A stretch of 6,654 bases of DNA from an uncultured Prevotella sp. (GTDB taxonomy: Bacteria; Bacteroidota; Bacteroidia; Bacteroidales; Bacteroidaceae). Every line of letters starts with the position of its first letter. The first letter of the stretch is position 1. Below, piece by piece: positions 1 to 6,654 of this stretch. The notes beneath the pieces were generated by a model. That model made no database searches and had not been told where the DNA came from. It was given only the letters and a program-made list of their open reading frames with translations. The position numbers and the translations under genes are program-made. Location of the stretch: NCBI GenBank assembly GCA_905211345.1, contig CAJMAO010000080.1, positions 1-6,654 on the forward strand, read 5' to 3'.

Positions 1-1
1 C

Positions 2-442
2 TTCCGCTACTTCCCCGGCTCGTCGTCGGCTTCGCAGCCTACGGTAAGTTTCAAAATACCCAATATCCAGTCGGGCAAATACGACATATACGTAGTAATG
101 GTTCCGCTGAACATGAACCTTCCAAACCAGCCCGATTCGGTAACCAAGCGTAACCGTTTTGAAGCAACGCTTACATACGACTACAACGACCGCACGGGCC
201 GCGACATCACCCAAGCCGCGGTTAATGAACTCGACGGTTCGGGTTACTTCGAGACACGCGCAGGCGTAGTCGATACGATCCTTCTGTTCAGAGACTTCGA
301 GTTCCCGTATGCTTTCCAGGGCGCCGAGCCAAGCTACCCGATGATTGAGCTGAAGTCGGTAATCCGCACAGCACAACAGCGCGCAGACTTCGACCCCGCA
401 CTTTACATCGACTGTTTCTTGTTCGTAGGAAAAGATGATTAA
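2..442 (+). CDS. C-terminal part of a probable secreted/surface accessory protein of the susCD operon (5' end outside window)
   Basis: The frame is open from the left edge to the TAA at 440-442, giving 146 visible residues; the ATG at 98 is internal to this frame, not a start. The visible part has alternating hydrophobic and polar strands, for example SFKIPNIQSGKYDIYVVMVP, then TILLFRDFEFPYAF, and it ends ALYIDCFLFVGKDD. This strand pattern, closing on an 'xLxIDxIxL'-like last strand, resembles the C-terminal beta-sandwich domains of Bacteroidota surface lipoproteins. I recall such tails in fasciclin-domain proteins located just before susC/susD pairs, but no fasciclin domain lies inside the window, so this identity is inference. 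The stop is 31 bases before the susC start, which suggests one operon and an accessory role at the cell surface. It could instead be another SusE-like binding protein. I am confident it is coding, less so of the family. Confidence 0.72.
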   Translation, partial: FRYFPGSSSASQPTVSFKIPNIQSGKYDIYVVMVPLNMNLPNQPDSVTKRNRFEATLTYDYNDRTGRDITQAAVNELDGSGYFETRAGVVDTILLFRDFEFPYAFQGAEPSYPMIELKSVIRTAQQRADFDPALYIDCFLFVGKDD

Positions 443-473
443 CCGAGTTCTTGTTAACTAAAACTAAAGACAA

Positions 474-3400
474 ATGAAAGATAATAGAATAGAACAACTG
501 ATGCATTGGGCTTTGCGTGCCTCTTTATGTCTTTTCATGTTATCAGGAACTAATATCCTGTTAGCACAAGACGACATATCCGCAGAGGAGGAAATGCTCG
601 AAGACACAGTTCAGAAAAAAGTAAAGAAGGTCGTTCTTCCGACCTATGAGATGAAAAGCGTCAGCGGTAAAATATACGATGCCGCAACAGGCGAAGCCAT
701 GGCCGGCGTGCGCGTGCAGGCTCTGAGCAACAGCTATTATACCGCCATGACCGACGAAAACGGTGCTTATACCATCTCCGTTCCCAAGTTCGTTACCGCA
801 TTATATATATCGGTATCGGGCTACAACGGAATGCAAATTCCCATAAAAGGCGAAACGGGACAGGACGCCAAATTGTATACCACCCACTTTAAGGAACTAT
901 ACAAGGACGGCACAAGCATTTTCTCGGTAAGCGAAGCAAAAATCGAAAACTCTTCCGCACTTACGGTAGAGGGTGATTTGGAAAACAAGCTGAACTCATC
1001 GGTACGCACCATTTCGCGCGGAGGTACTCCCGCTCAGGGCGTGGCCATGTTCATCAACGGTATAAACTCTCTTAACACGAACGCACAGCCGCTGGTTGTA
1101 GTGGACGGAGTAGAATGGGATATGCAGTACGATCGCGGTACAATTCACCAAGGCTTCGTAAACAATATCCTCAGCATGCTCGACGTTGACGACATTGCCG
1201 ACGTGCAGGTGCTCAAAAACGGAACTGCGCTTTACGGCTCCAAAGGCTCAAACGGCGTAGTGATAATAACAACCCGCCGCGGAACCAGCATGGCAACACG
1301 AATCAACGCCCGCATTTACGGCGGATTCGAAACCACGCCTTCGTACACGAGCGTTATGAATGCCAACCAGTACCGCAGCTACCTCAGCGAACTCGTGGGA
1401 ACTTACAAGGACTCCGAGGACCAGAGCGACAACTTCCATATCGGCTTCCTTAACGAAGACCCGAGCTACGTTTACTATCCGCTTTATCACAACAACACCG
1501 ATTGGTCGGATAAACTGTACCGCACAGCTTACACGCAGAACTACAAGATAAACGTACAGGGTGGTGACGAAGTTGCAATGTACAACCTTTCGCTGGGCTA
1601 TTCAGTGGCCGACGCTTCCGCAAGGATGAACAAGTTCGACCGCCTGAACCTGCGCTTCAACACCGACATCAAGTTGCTCGACAACCTGTACACCGCATTC
1701 GACCTTGCTTACGGCCGTGTGTCCTACAATCTCCGCGACAACGGATGGGCTGAAAACTACAACGCTGACAACATCGCGTCGCCCAACGTGCTCGGTTTGA
1801 TACAGGCTCCTTTCCTCAGCCCGTACACATACGTGGTAACTTGGGACCCCGTTGCAAAGAAGAATGTTCTTACACAGGACCGCAACGTATATTCGGGAAA
1901 ATACTTCAGCGATTCGCCCAACCCGTTTACCTTTGCGTCGAACTATGAGGACTATGCTTTGGCCAATCCTTATTGGATTCTCCGCAACGGTAAAGGAAAC
2001 AACAAGAACTTCCAGGAGCAGACACAGTTCCTTCTCAACGTAGCACCAAGGTATGAGATAACGCCCGAACTTACTATTTCGGATCGTTTCAGCTACATCC
2101 TCAACCGTACGAGTGAGAAGTACTACCTCCCGTACAACGGTACTCCCGAACGTTTCATCGAGGGATTAGGTACGGTGAGCAGCTCTATCAAGTCTATGTT
2201 CGGAAAAGAGACGACTATCTTCAACGACTTCCGCATTGACTGGAAGAAGCAGATGGCTGAACACTATCTTAATGTATTCGGCGGAATGCGTTTGTCGAAC
2301 TACACTTACAGCAACAGCTACGCAAGCGGTTATAACAACTCTAACGATAAAATGCCTAACCTTTCCTACAACCTCAGCTACCTTTCTTACGGAGGTACGA
2401 ACGACACGTGGATTAACATGGCATACTATCTTAACGCAAGCTATAACTACAAGAACCGTTATTTCCTGAACGGACTCGTTACGATGGAATCGTCTTCACG
2501 CTTCGGTGAAGAAGCCGACGGCGGTGTAAAACTGTTCGGTGTAAGCTGGGGTCTGTTCCCGTCAATCCAGGCAGGCTGGCTCATCTCTTCCGAAGACTGG
2601 TTCAAAGCCGATTGGGTGAACTACCTTAAACTCACCGCAGGATACGAAGAAAGCGGAAACGACAACATCGACTACTATGCAGCCCGCACATATTTTGAGA
2701 ACATCAAGTTCCTTAATACGGCAACCGGACTTCAGCTCGCAAATATCGCGAACCCGAAGATTCGTTGGGAAACCAACCACCGCTTCAATGTAGGCTTGCA
2801 GGCAAACCTCTTCAACAACCGCCTGTCAATCGGTGGAGAATTCTTCTACAACAAGGTAACAAACCTTTTGACTAAGAAAGAGGTCAGCTACATAACCGGT
2901 CTTGCAAACATGTGGACGAACGAAGGTGAGCTCAGCAACATCGGTGCTGAAGTTTCTCTCAACGCGGTTCTCCTGAATACAAAAGATTGGAAGTGGCAGG
3001 CAGGATTCTCCTTGGGCCACTACAAGAATGAAATCAAGGAACTTCCTTCTACCGACGTAATTCGCCTTTACAATCTCGACGAGAATGGCCAGAGGGCAGG
3101 AATCTATAAGACTATAAAAGGATACACCTCTTCTGTATACGGACAGGACAATGTTCTTACCGCAACAGGATACGCTGCCGGAGTATTCTACGGTTACAAG
3201 ACCAAGGGCGTGTTCTCGAGCGACGCAGAGGCTTCAACGGCCGGCAAGTACGGCTACCTCAAATATCCTACCGGCGTTACAGGTAATCCTTCGCGCGACT
3301 TCAAAGCCGGCGATGTTCACTTCGTCGATGTAAACGGTGACGGTTGGATAAGCGAAGCCGATATGGTCAAGATAGGTGACCCCAATCCTGATATTTACGG

Positions 3401-3884
3401 TAACATATTCACATCGCTCAGTTGGAAACATTTTACCTTGGATGTAAACTTCAAGTACTCCTTGGGTAACGATATTTACAACTACCAGCGTGCACAACTC
3501 GAGCAGGGCAATACGGTTTGGAACCAGACAACGGCGTTGGTTAACCGTTGGACTTATGATGGCCAGAAAACCGATGTTCCGCGCGTAATGAGCACAACAA
3601 GCGACGAGTGGGTTAACAACGAACGTTTCTCCGACCGTTGGATTGAAGACGGTTCATACCTCAAGCTCAAGAAAGTTCGTCTTACCTACAAACTGCCTTT
3701 GTCATTAAGCTGGTTGCAAGGTATCACGGTATTCGGTGAAGTAAACAATGTATTTACCATAAGCAAATACTTGGGCGAAGATCCTGAAGTTTCCGTAGGC
3801 AACAGTGTTCTCTATCAAGGAATCGACGCAGGTTATCTGCCTCAGAGCTTCAATTGCAACTTCGGTGTAACGCTTAACTTGTAA
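474..3884 (+). CDS. SusC/RagA family TonB-dependent outer-membrane transporter
   Basis: The product is a TonB-dependent beta-barrel that should import a ligand across the outer membrane together with the SusD protein encoded next. Its 1136 residues are normal for SusC. Residues 1-32 form a signal peptide (hydrophobic core around 16-31, ending LLAQ). An acidic then basic linker follows, with no STN domain, so no direct anti-sigma signalling is expected. A carboxypeptidase-regulatory-like domain spans about 62-135 (VSGKIYDAATGEAMAGVRV). The plug covers about 150-270 and contains PLVVVDG (206-212), VQVLKNGTALYG (244-255) and SNGVVIITTRRG (259-270). The barrel follows, with a calcium-binding-like loop DVNGDGWISEAD at 952-963 and a late YLGEDPEVS motif at 1099-1107, both typical of SusC. 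A Tyr/Asn/Ser-rich stretch at 608-641 is probably a surface loop. The ATG at 474 has an A-rich leader (ctaaaactaaagacaa); M10 is a less likely alternative. The last residue is Leu rather than the usual aromatic. The substrate is unknown. Confidence 0.97.
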   Translation: MKDNRIEQLMHWALRASLCLFMLSGTNILLAQDDISAEEEMLEDTVQKKVKKVVLPTYEMKSVSGKIYDAATGEAMAGVRVQALSNSYYTAMTDENGAYTISVPKFVTALYISVSGYNGMQIPIKGETGQDAKLYTTHFKELYKDGTSIFSVSEAKIENSSALTVEGDLENKLNSSVRTISRGGTPAQGVAMFINGINSLNTNAQPLVVVDGVEWDMQYDRGTIHQGFVNNILSMLDVDDIADVQVLKNGTALYGSKGSNGVVIITTRRGTSMATRINARIYGGFETTPSYTSVMNANQYRSYLSELVGTYKDSEDQSDNFHIGFLNEDPSYVYYPLYHNNTDWSDKLYRTAYTQNYKINVQGGDEVAMYNLSLGYSVADASARMNKFDRLNLRFNTDIKLLDNLYTAFDLAYGRVSYNLRDNGWAENYNADNIASPNVLGLIQAPFLSPYTYVVTWDPVAKKNVLTQDRNVYSGKYFSDSPNPFTFASNYEDYALANPYWILRNGKGNNKNFQEQTQFLLNVAPRYEITPELTISDRFSYILNRTSEKYYLPYNGTPERFIEGLGTVSSSIKSMFGKETTIFNDFRIDWKKQMAEHYLNVFGGMRLSNYTYSNSYASGYNNSNDKMPNLSYNLSYLSYGGTNDTWINMAYYLNASYNYKNRYFLNGLVTMESSSRFGEEADGGVKLFGVSWGLFPSIQAGWLISSEDWFKADWVNYLKLTAGYEESGNDNIDYYAARTYFENIKFLNTATGLQLANIANPKIRWETNHRFNVGLQANLFNNRLSIGGEFFYNKVTNLLTKKEVSYITGLANMWTNEGELSNIGAEVSLNAVLLNTKDWKWQAGFSLGHYKNEIKELPSTDVIRLYNLDENGQRAGIYKTIKGYTSSVYGQDNVLTATGYAAGVFYGYKTKGVFSSDAEASTAGKYGYLKYPTGVTGNPSRDFKAGDVHFVDVNGDGWISEADMVKIGDPNPDIYGNIFTSLSWKHFTLDVNFKYSLGNDIYNYQRAQLEQGNTVWNQTTALVNRWTYDGQKTDVPRVMSTTSDEWVNNERFSDRWIEDGSYLKLKKVRLTYKLPLSLSWLQGITVFGEVNNVFTISKYLGEDPEVSVGNSVLYQGIDAGYLPQSFNCNFGVTLNL

Positions 3885-3896
3885 AATTTGAATAAG
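3885..3896 (+). promoter_or_regulatory. A/T-rich translation leader that decides the susD start
   Basis: The 12 bases between the susC stop and the ATG at 3897 read aatttgaataag. There is no strong Shine-Dalgarno sequence, which is normal in Bacteroidota, where A/T-rich leaders support initiation. A TTG at 3888 is in frame and would add three residues (MNK), but it lies only three bases after the susC stop. The ATG gives a compact Lys-rich signal-peptide start (MKNKF) and is preferred. The short gap suggests translational coupling with susC. Confidence 0.4.
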
Positions 3897-6038
3897 ATGA
3901 AAAATAAATTTATATTACCAGTATTGTTGTTCGCCGGCGTACTTTTCGGAGCTTCCTCATGTTCCGATATGCTAACGCCTGACTTGGAACGCTACGCTGA
4001 GAAAAACGGTACCGATACTATCTATTCATACCTCGGCATTCTCAAAAGTGTTCAGAACATAGCAGAGCGTAATGTCATTCTCGGCGAGACCCGCGGCGAT
4101 TTGGTTGCTACAACCGAGTACACCAGCGACTCCATAAGCCACCTGTTCAATTTTGAAGATCAGCTTGACGGCGATTATGCGATTTTGCGGGCAGCAGATT
4201 ATTACAATGTGATAAACCAGTGCAACTTCTACCTGCATAACTGCGACTCGGGCGCTGTAAAAGACCAGTACAAATATATGCAGAAGGAATGGGCACAAGT
4301 TCAGGCTATCAGAGCTTGGACGTACATGCAGCTCGTAAACAACTACGGCAGCGTGCCTTTCGTTACCGAACCGGTAGAAAGCAGTACCGAAGGTATCGAG
4401 CTCGACAAGAACGCTCCTCGAATTTCGAAGGACAACATAGCAACCCTCCTTTCCGAGGCCGGCCTGTATCGCGCTTATGAGATACAGTATCTCACCAGCG
4501 GCACGCAGGGCTATCCTTCTTACGGTTCATTTGGCAACGGTAGCGTGTCTATCCCCGCACGTTCGTGTTTCCTTCCGGTGCCGCTCGTAATGGCAGACCT
4601 CTACCTCATGCAGAACGAGTATAAGAAAGCTGCTGCGATGTACTACACCTTCTTGAGGGAAGAAGCGTCGTCGATGCCTGCAAGCAACATGTTCTTCAGT
4701 GAGATGATAGGCGAATCCAACACTTCATACATGCCGGGTGGTACATGGATAAACCTCTTTTCGAGCTATTCGGTCGGCTCTACCGGCGATGAAGTCATCG
4801 CTTTGGTGCCCGGTGCGGCAAGTACGGCAAACGGTACTATCTTCACCCAGATTGCTAACATCTACGGCTTCAGAACTTCTACAACTTCCGGTACAGTAGG
4901 TAGTGGTTCTACATCCGTAACACCCGATGAGACCTACCGCCAGTTAGGACCGTCGAAAAACTATCTCGACCTCAATGCTGAACAGTTGTATTGCAGCTAC
5001 CTGCAAGACGGTGGCGTTGAAGTGCAGGAGTATTACGAAGGAGTTGGTGACGCACGCCTTCACGGCTCTGCTCCGCTCAACCGTATCGAGGGCTTGGACT
5101 ACAATTTCATAACCAAGTACACGCCGATTAGGGGCCTGAACTTCTATTTTGCAAGCCGCAAGGCTTATGCAACCGGTTTCTCGACATATTACGCAGTGCG
5201 TACATACCGCAAGGCACTTGTCCAGTTGCGTTTTGCCGAGGCTATCAACCGTGCAGGCTTCCCCGAGCATGCGTTCTCGATACTTAAGGACGGTATCGCT
5301 ACCGACAACTATCCTACGTTGGCATATCACGATATAGTAAAGATAGATACCTTGTACGATGGTGAAACAGGCGAAGCATTGCGCGACTCGCTCGGCAATG
5401 TCATGACCGAAACCGACACGGTAGCAAAAGATGTTCCGTATCTTATACAGCCGGAAGCTGAGGCCGGTGGTGCTTACTACATCAGCGTCGACGAGATGGT
5501 ACGCGCTTTAACGCAGGCAAACGAACTTAACGTCAACAATTTCCTCGACTTCAGCCAGTCTGAGTTCCGCACCGACGTTAACAATGTAATAGGTATCCAC
5601 GGACGCGGTTGCGGCGAGACGCGCGGCTATCGCGACACCCTCTACACTTACGACCGTTGCGTGGCACAGAAAATCGCGGCCAAACGCGCTGCTGCCGAGA
5701 GCCAGACCGAGGAATGGCAGGAAGAACTTGCCGACAGTTTGAACCGCGTTACTATCGTGCAGGCTGTGGCCGACGGAACTATCACGCAGGAAGAGGTTAT
5801 CGACGCAGTTGAAGATATTATTATCGACGAGTGCGCACTCGAGACAGCTTTCGAGGGTAACCGTTACTACGATCTTCTCCGCTTTGCCAACCACAAGGGT
5901 AACGGCATGATAGACAACGAATGGCTTGCACGCAAGATAGCTTCGCGCGGATATGCGCCCAACACCGGCTATGACGCAGCCCTATACGGCAGGCTCGTAG
6001 GAGGCGAGCTGTGGTATCTGTCGCTGCCTAAAGACTGA
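3897..6038 (+). CDS. SusD/RagB family surface lipoprotein (nutrient-binding lid of the SusC partner)
   Basis: This lipoprotein is expected to sit on the extracellular face of the SusC barrel and capture the substrate. From the ATG at 3897 it has 713 residues, against roughly 500-650 for most SusD proteins. A lipoprotein signal peptide ends in a lipobox-like GASSC with Cys22 as the lipidated residue; the mature protein begins CSDMLTPD, with little of the acidic surface-export signature. The N-terminal SusD-like TPR region carries ETRGDL (64-69) and AIRAWTY (137-143) followed by NNYGSVPFVTEP (148-159), all classic for the family. The RagB/SusD C-terminal part shows LRFAEAINRAG (444-454), then ETAFEGNRYYDLLRF (649-663), and ends LWYLSLPKD as family members do. 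Extra length falls mainly after residue 480, including a charged helical stretch at 592-640. It follows susC by 12 bases and is the last gene before a strong terminator. The start could also be the TTG at 3888 (716 residues). Confidence 0.96.
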   Translation: MKNKFILPVLLFAGVLFGASSCSDMLTPDLERYAEKNGTDTIYSYLGILKSVQNIAERNVILGETRGDLVATTEYTSDSISHLFNFEDQLDGDYAILRAADYYNVINQCNFYLHNCDSGAVKDQYKYMQKEWAQVQAIRAWTYMQLVNNYGSVPFVTEPVESSTEGIELDKNAPRISKDNIATLLSEAGLYRAYEIQYLTSGTQGYPSYGSFGNGSVSIPARSCFLPVPLVMADLYLMQNEYKKAAAMYYTFLREEASSMPASNMFFSEMIGESNTSYMPGGTWINLFSSYSVGSTGDEVIALVPGAASTANGTIFTQIANIYGFRTSTTSGTVGSGSTSVTPDETYRQLGPSKNYLDLNAEQLYCSYLQDGGVEVQEYYEGVGDARLHGSAPLNRIEGLDYNFITKYTPIRGLNFYFASRKAYATGFSTYYAVRTYRKALVQLRFAEAINRAGFPEHAFSILKDGIATDNYPTLAYHDIVKIDTLYDGETGEALRDSLGNVMTETDTVAKDVPYLIQPEAEAGGAYYISVDEMVRALTQANELNVNNFLDFSQSEFRTDVNNVIGIHGRGCGETRGYRDTLYTYDRCVAQKIAAKRAAAESQTEEWQEELADSLNRVTIVQAVADGTITQEEVIDAVEDIIIDECALETAFEGNRYYDLLRFANHKGNGMIDNEWLARKIASRGYAPNTGYDAALYGRLVGGELWYLSLPKD

Positions 6039-6060
6039 CAAGCAGTCCGCTCATCATAAT

Positions 6061-6098
6061 AAAGTAGCAATGCGCTTAAAGCGTGTTGCTACTTTTTT
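6061..6098 (+). terminator. Strong intrinsic terminator of the susC-susD operon
   Basis: A hairpin starts 22 bases after the susD stop. The left arm at 6061-6076 (aaagtagcaatgcgct) pairs with the right arm at 6080-6095 (agcgtgttgctacttt), giving 16 base pairs including two G-U wobbles and a three-base loop (taa). The right arm runs into a T tract at 6093-6098. This is a textbook rho-independent structure and implies that the operon ends after susD. On the opposite strand the T tract is poor (attatt), so bidirectional action is possible but less supported. Confidence 0.9.
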
Positions 6099-6181
6099 AT
6101 ATCCCTATCCAAATCCCAGTAGGCGATGTCAACGGTATAGATAACAGCAGAGGCGCAACGTAATCATCCATTGCGTAACGT

Positions 6182-6216
6182 CAAACAGAAAACAGTGGAG
6201 ATTTATCTCATCTCCA
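6182..6216 (-). terminator. Candidate terminator for the minus-strand WYL gene
   Basis: Read on the minus strand, 29 to 49 bases after the WYL gene stop there is a perfect 7-bp stem, TGGAGAT / ATCTCCA, with a 7-base loop (6196-6216). It is followed by a T-rich tail, ctgttttctgtttga. The placement fits an intrinsic terminator, but the stem is short, only moderately GC-rich, and the T run is interrupted. Confidence 0.42.
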
Positions 6217-6244
6217 TAGCGGCGAGGTGGTGGCAGCGGAATTT

Positions 6245-6654
6245 TCAATGTCTGCGGTACACGGCAACGGTTTTTTCCGCCGCTTCAAGTATCATTTCCT
6301 GCAAGGCCGCCGGTTGGGCAATTCGTATCTCGTTGCCGTAATACAGCAGTTCGCGCACGAAGTCGGCCGATATGGCCACGTCCATTTCAAAGCGATACGG
6401 ATATTCCTCCTCTTTTGTGTTGTTGTCACGATAAGTATTCTTCAGTGGCGTTTCCTGCGAATGTTGCCGGCGTTTTTCTCCGGCAGGTTTGTTCCTGTGC
6501 GTGCTGTCGGCTCTGCATACCTCGCGTTGCGAGTCGTGCAGGGGACGGGTGCGCAGGTAAGCCGCTGCGCGTGTGTCGGCGTCTATTACTATGTGTTCCG
6601 CTTTCAGGTCCATTCCGCCGTAAGCCCCGAAACTGTTTGCAAAATACCGTGCCG
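6245..6654 (-). CDS. WYL-domain transcriptional regulator, C-terminal part (5' end outside window)
   Basis: The minus-strand frame is open from the right window edge to the TGA at 6247-6245, giving 135 visible residues; the ATG at 6613 is internal. It begins ARYFANSFGAYGGMDLKAEHIVI, then YLRTRPLHDSQRE, and later has DFVRELLYYGNEIRIAQP followed by a C-terminal helix ending VAVYRRH. Bacteroidota WYL proteins show the same order: 'RYF..SFG', then 'YLRSLPLHHSQ', then 'DFxxELLSxGxxVEVLEP'. The visible part is therefore the end of the WYL region plus its C-terminal extension domain, which in this family senses ligands or nucleic acid. The N-terminal helix-turn-helix would lie beyond the edge. Residues encoded by about 6404-6517 form an unusual hydrophilic insertion. 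The gene converges on the susCD operon and is not cotranscribed with it, so a regulatory link is only possible, not shown. Confidence 0.82.
   Translation of the reverse strand, partial: ARYFANSFGAYGGMDLKAEHIVIDADTRAAAYLRTRPLHDSQREVCRADSTHRNKPAGEKRRQHSQETPLKNTYRDNNTKEEEYPYRFEMDVAISADFVRELLYYGNEIRIAQPAALQEMILEAAEKTVAVYRRH

Noticed and set aside
98..442. A separate small gene starting at the ATG at 98
   Set aside because: The same frame is open through the left edge and continues the beta-strand pattern, so the ATG is internal to a longer protein.
3882..3890. taaaatttg between susC and susD, resembling the Bacteroidota -7 promoter box TAnnTTTG
   Set aside because: The spacing is one base too long: the TA does not sit two bases before TTTG. 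It overlaps the susC stop, and the 12-base gap already fits cotranscription.
4944..5330. 128-codon open frame antisense to susD
   Set aside because: It lies wholly inside a well-supported SusD gene, and its translation shows no recognisable domain or signal. It is a shadow of the coding strand's codon use.
5508..5894. Second 128-codon antisense open frame over the SusD C-terminal region
   Set aside because: It overlaps the conserved SusD C-terminal signature and has no sign of its own start context or domain.
6154..6175. Short inverted repeat CGCAA/TTGCG in the convergent gap
   Set aside because: It has only 5 bp with a 12-base loop and no T tract; this is expected by chance.
6245..6613. 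A complete 122-residue protein starting at the ATG at 6613
   Set aside because: Upstream codons in frame (ARYFANSFGAYGG) match the WYL family pattern, so the gene runs past the right edge.

Overview
The window comes from a member of the Bacteroidota, most likely the order Bacteroidales. The evidence is an adjacent SusC/SusD outer-membrane pair, A/T-rich translation leaders without a clear Shine-Dalgarno sequence, a Bacteroidota-type lipoprotein signal on the SusD protein, and a moderate GC content. The sequence alone does not resolve family or genus.

Layout: (1) Positions 2-442 (+) hold the 3' end of a gene whose start lies left of the window. Its C-terminal domain looks like a secreted beta-sandwich, probably from a surface lipoprotein and possibly a fasciclin-domain protein. 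(2) Positions 474-3884 (+) encode a full-length SusC/RagA-family TonB-dependent transporter. (3) Positions 3897-6038 (+) encode its SusD/RagB-family surface lipoprotein, which is larger than usual. (4) Positions 6039-6244 are a non-coding gap between converging genes. It holds a strong hairpin/U-tract terminator for the susCD operon and a weaker candidate terminator for the opposite gene. (5) Positions 6245-6654 (-) hold the C-terminal part of a WYL-domain transcriptional regulator whose 5' end lies right of the window.

The three plus-strand genes are spaced by 31 and 12 bases and read as one operon. In the expected mechanism, SusD sits as a lid on SusC at the cell surface, captures a ligand, and SusC imports it across the outer membrane using TonB energy. 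The upstream protein would be an accessory surface factor. No glycosidase, peptidase, sigma/anti-sigma pair or hybrid two-component gene is visible, so the substrate cannot be told from this window. The operon promoter lies outside it.

I found no new kind of system. The points most worth a second look are the oversized SusD with a charged helical insert before its C-terminal signature, the divergent SusC plug, the accessory gene placed upstream of susC, and a 38-residue hydrophilic insertion in the WYL protein.
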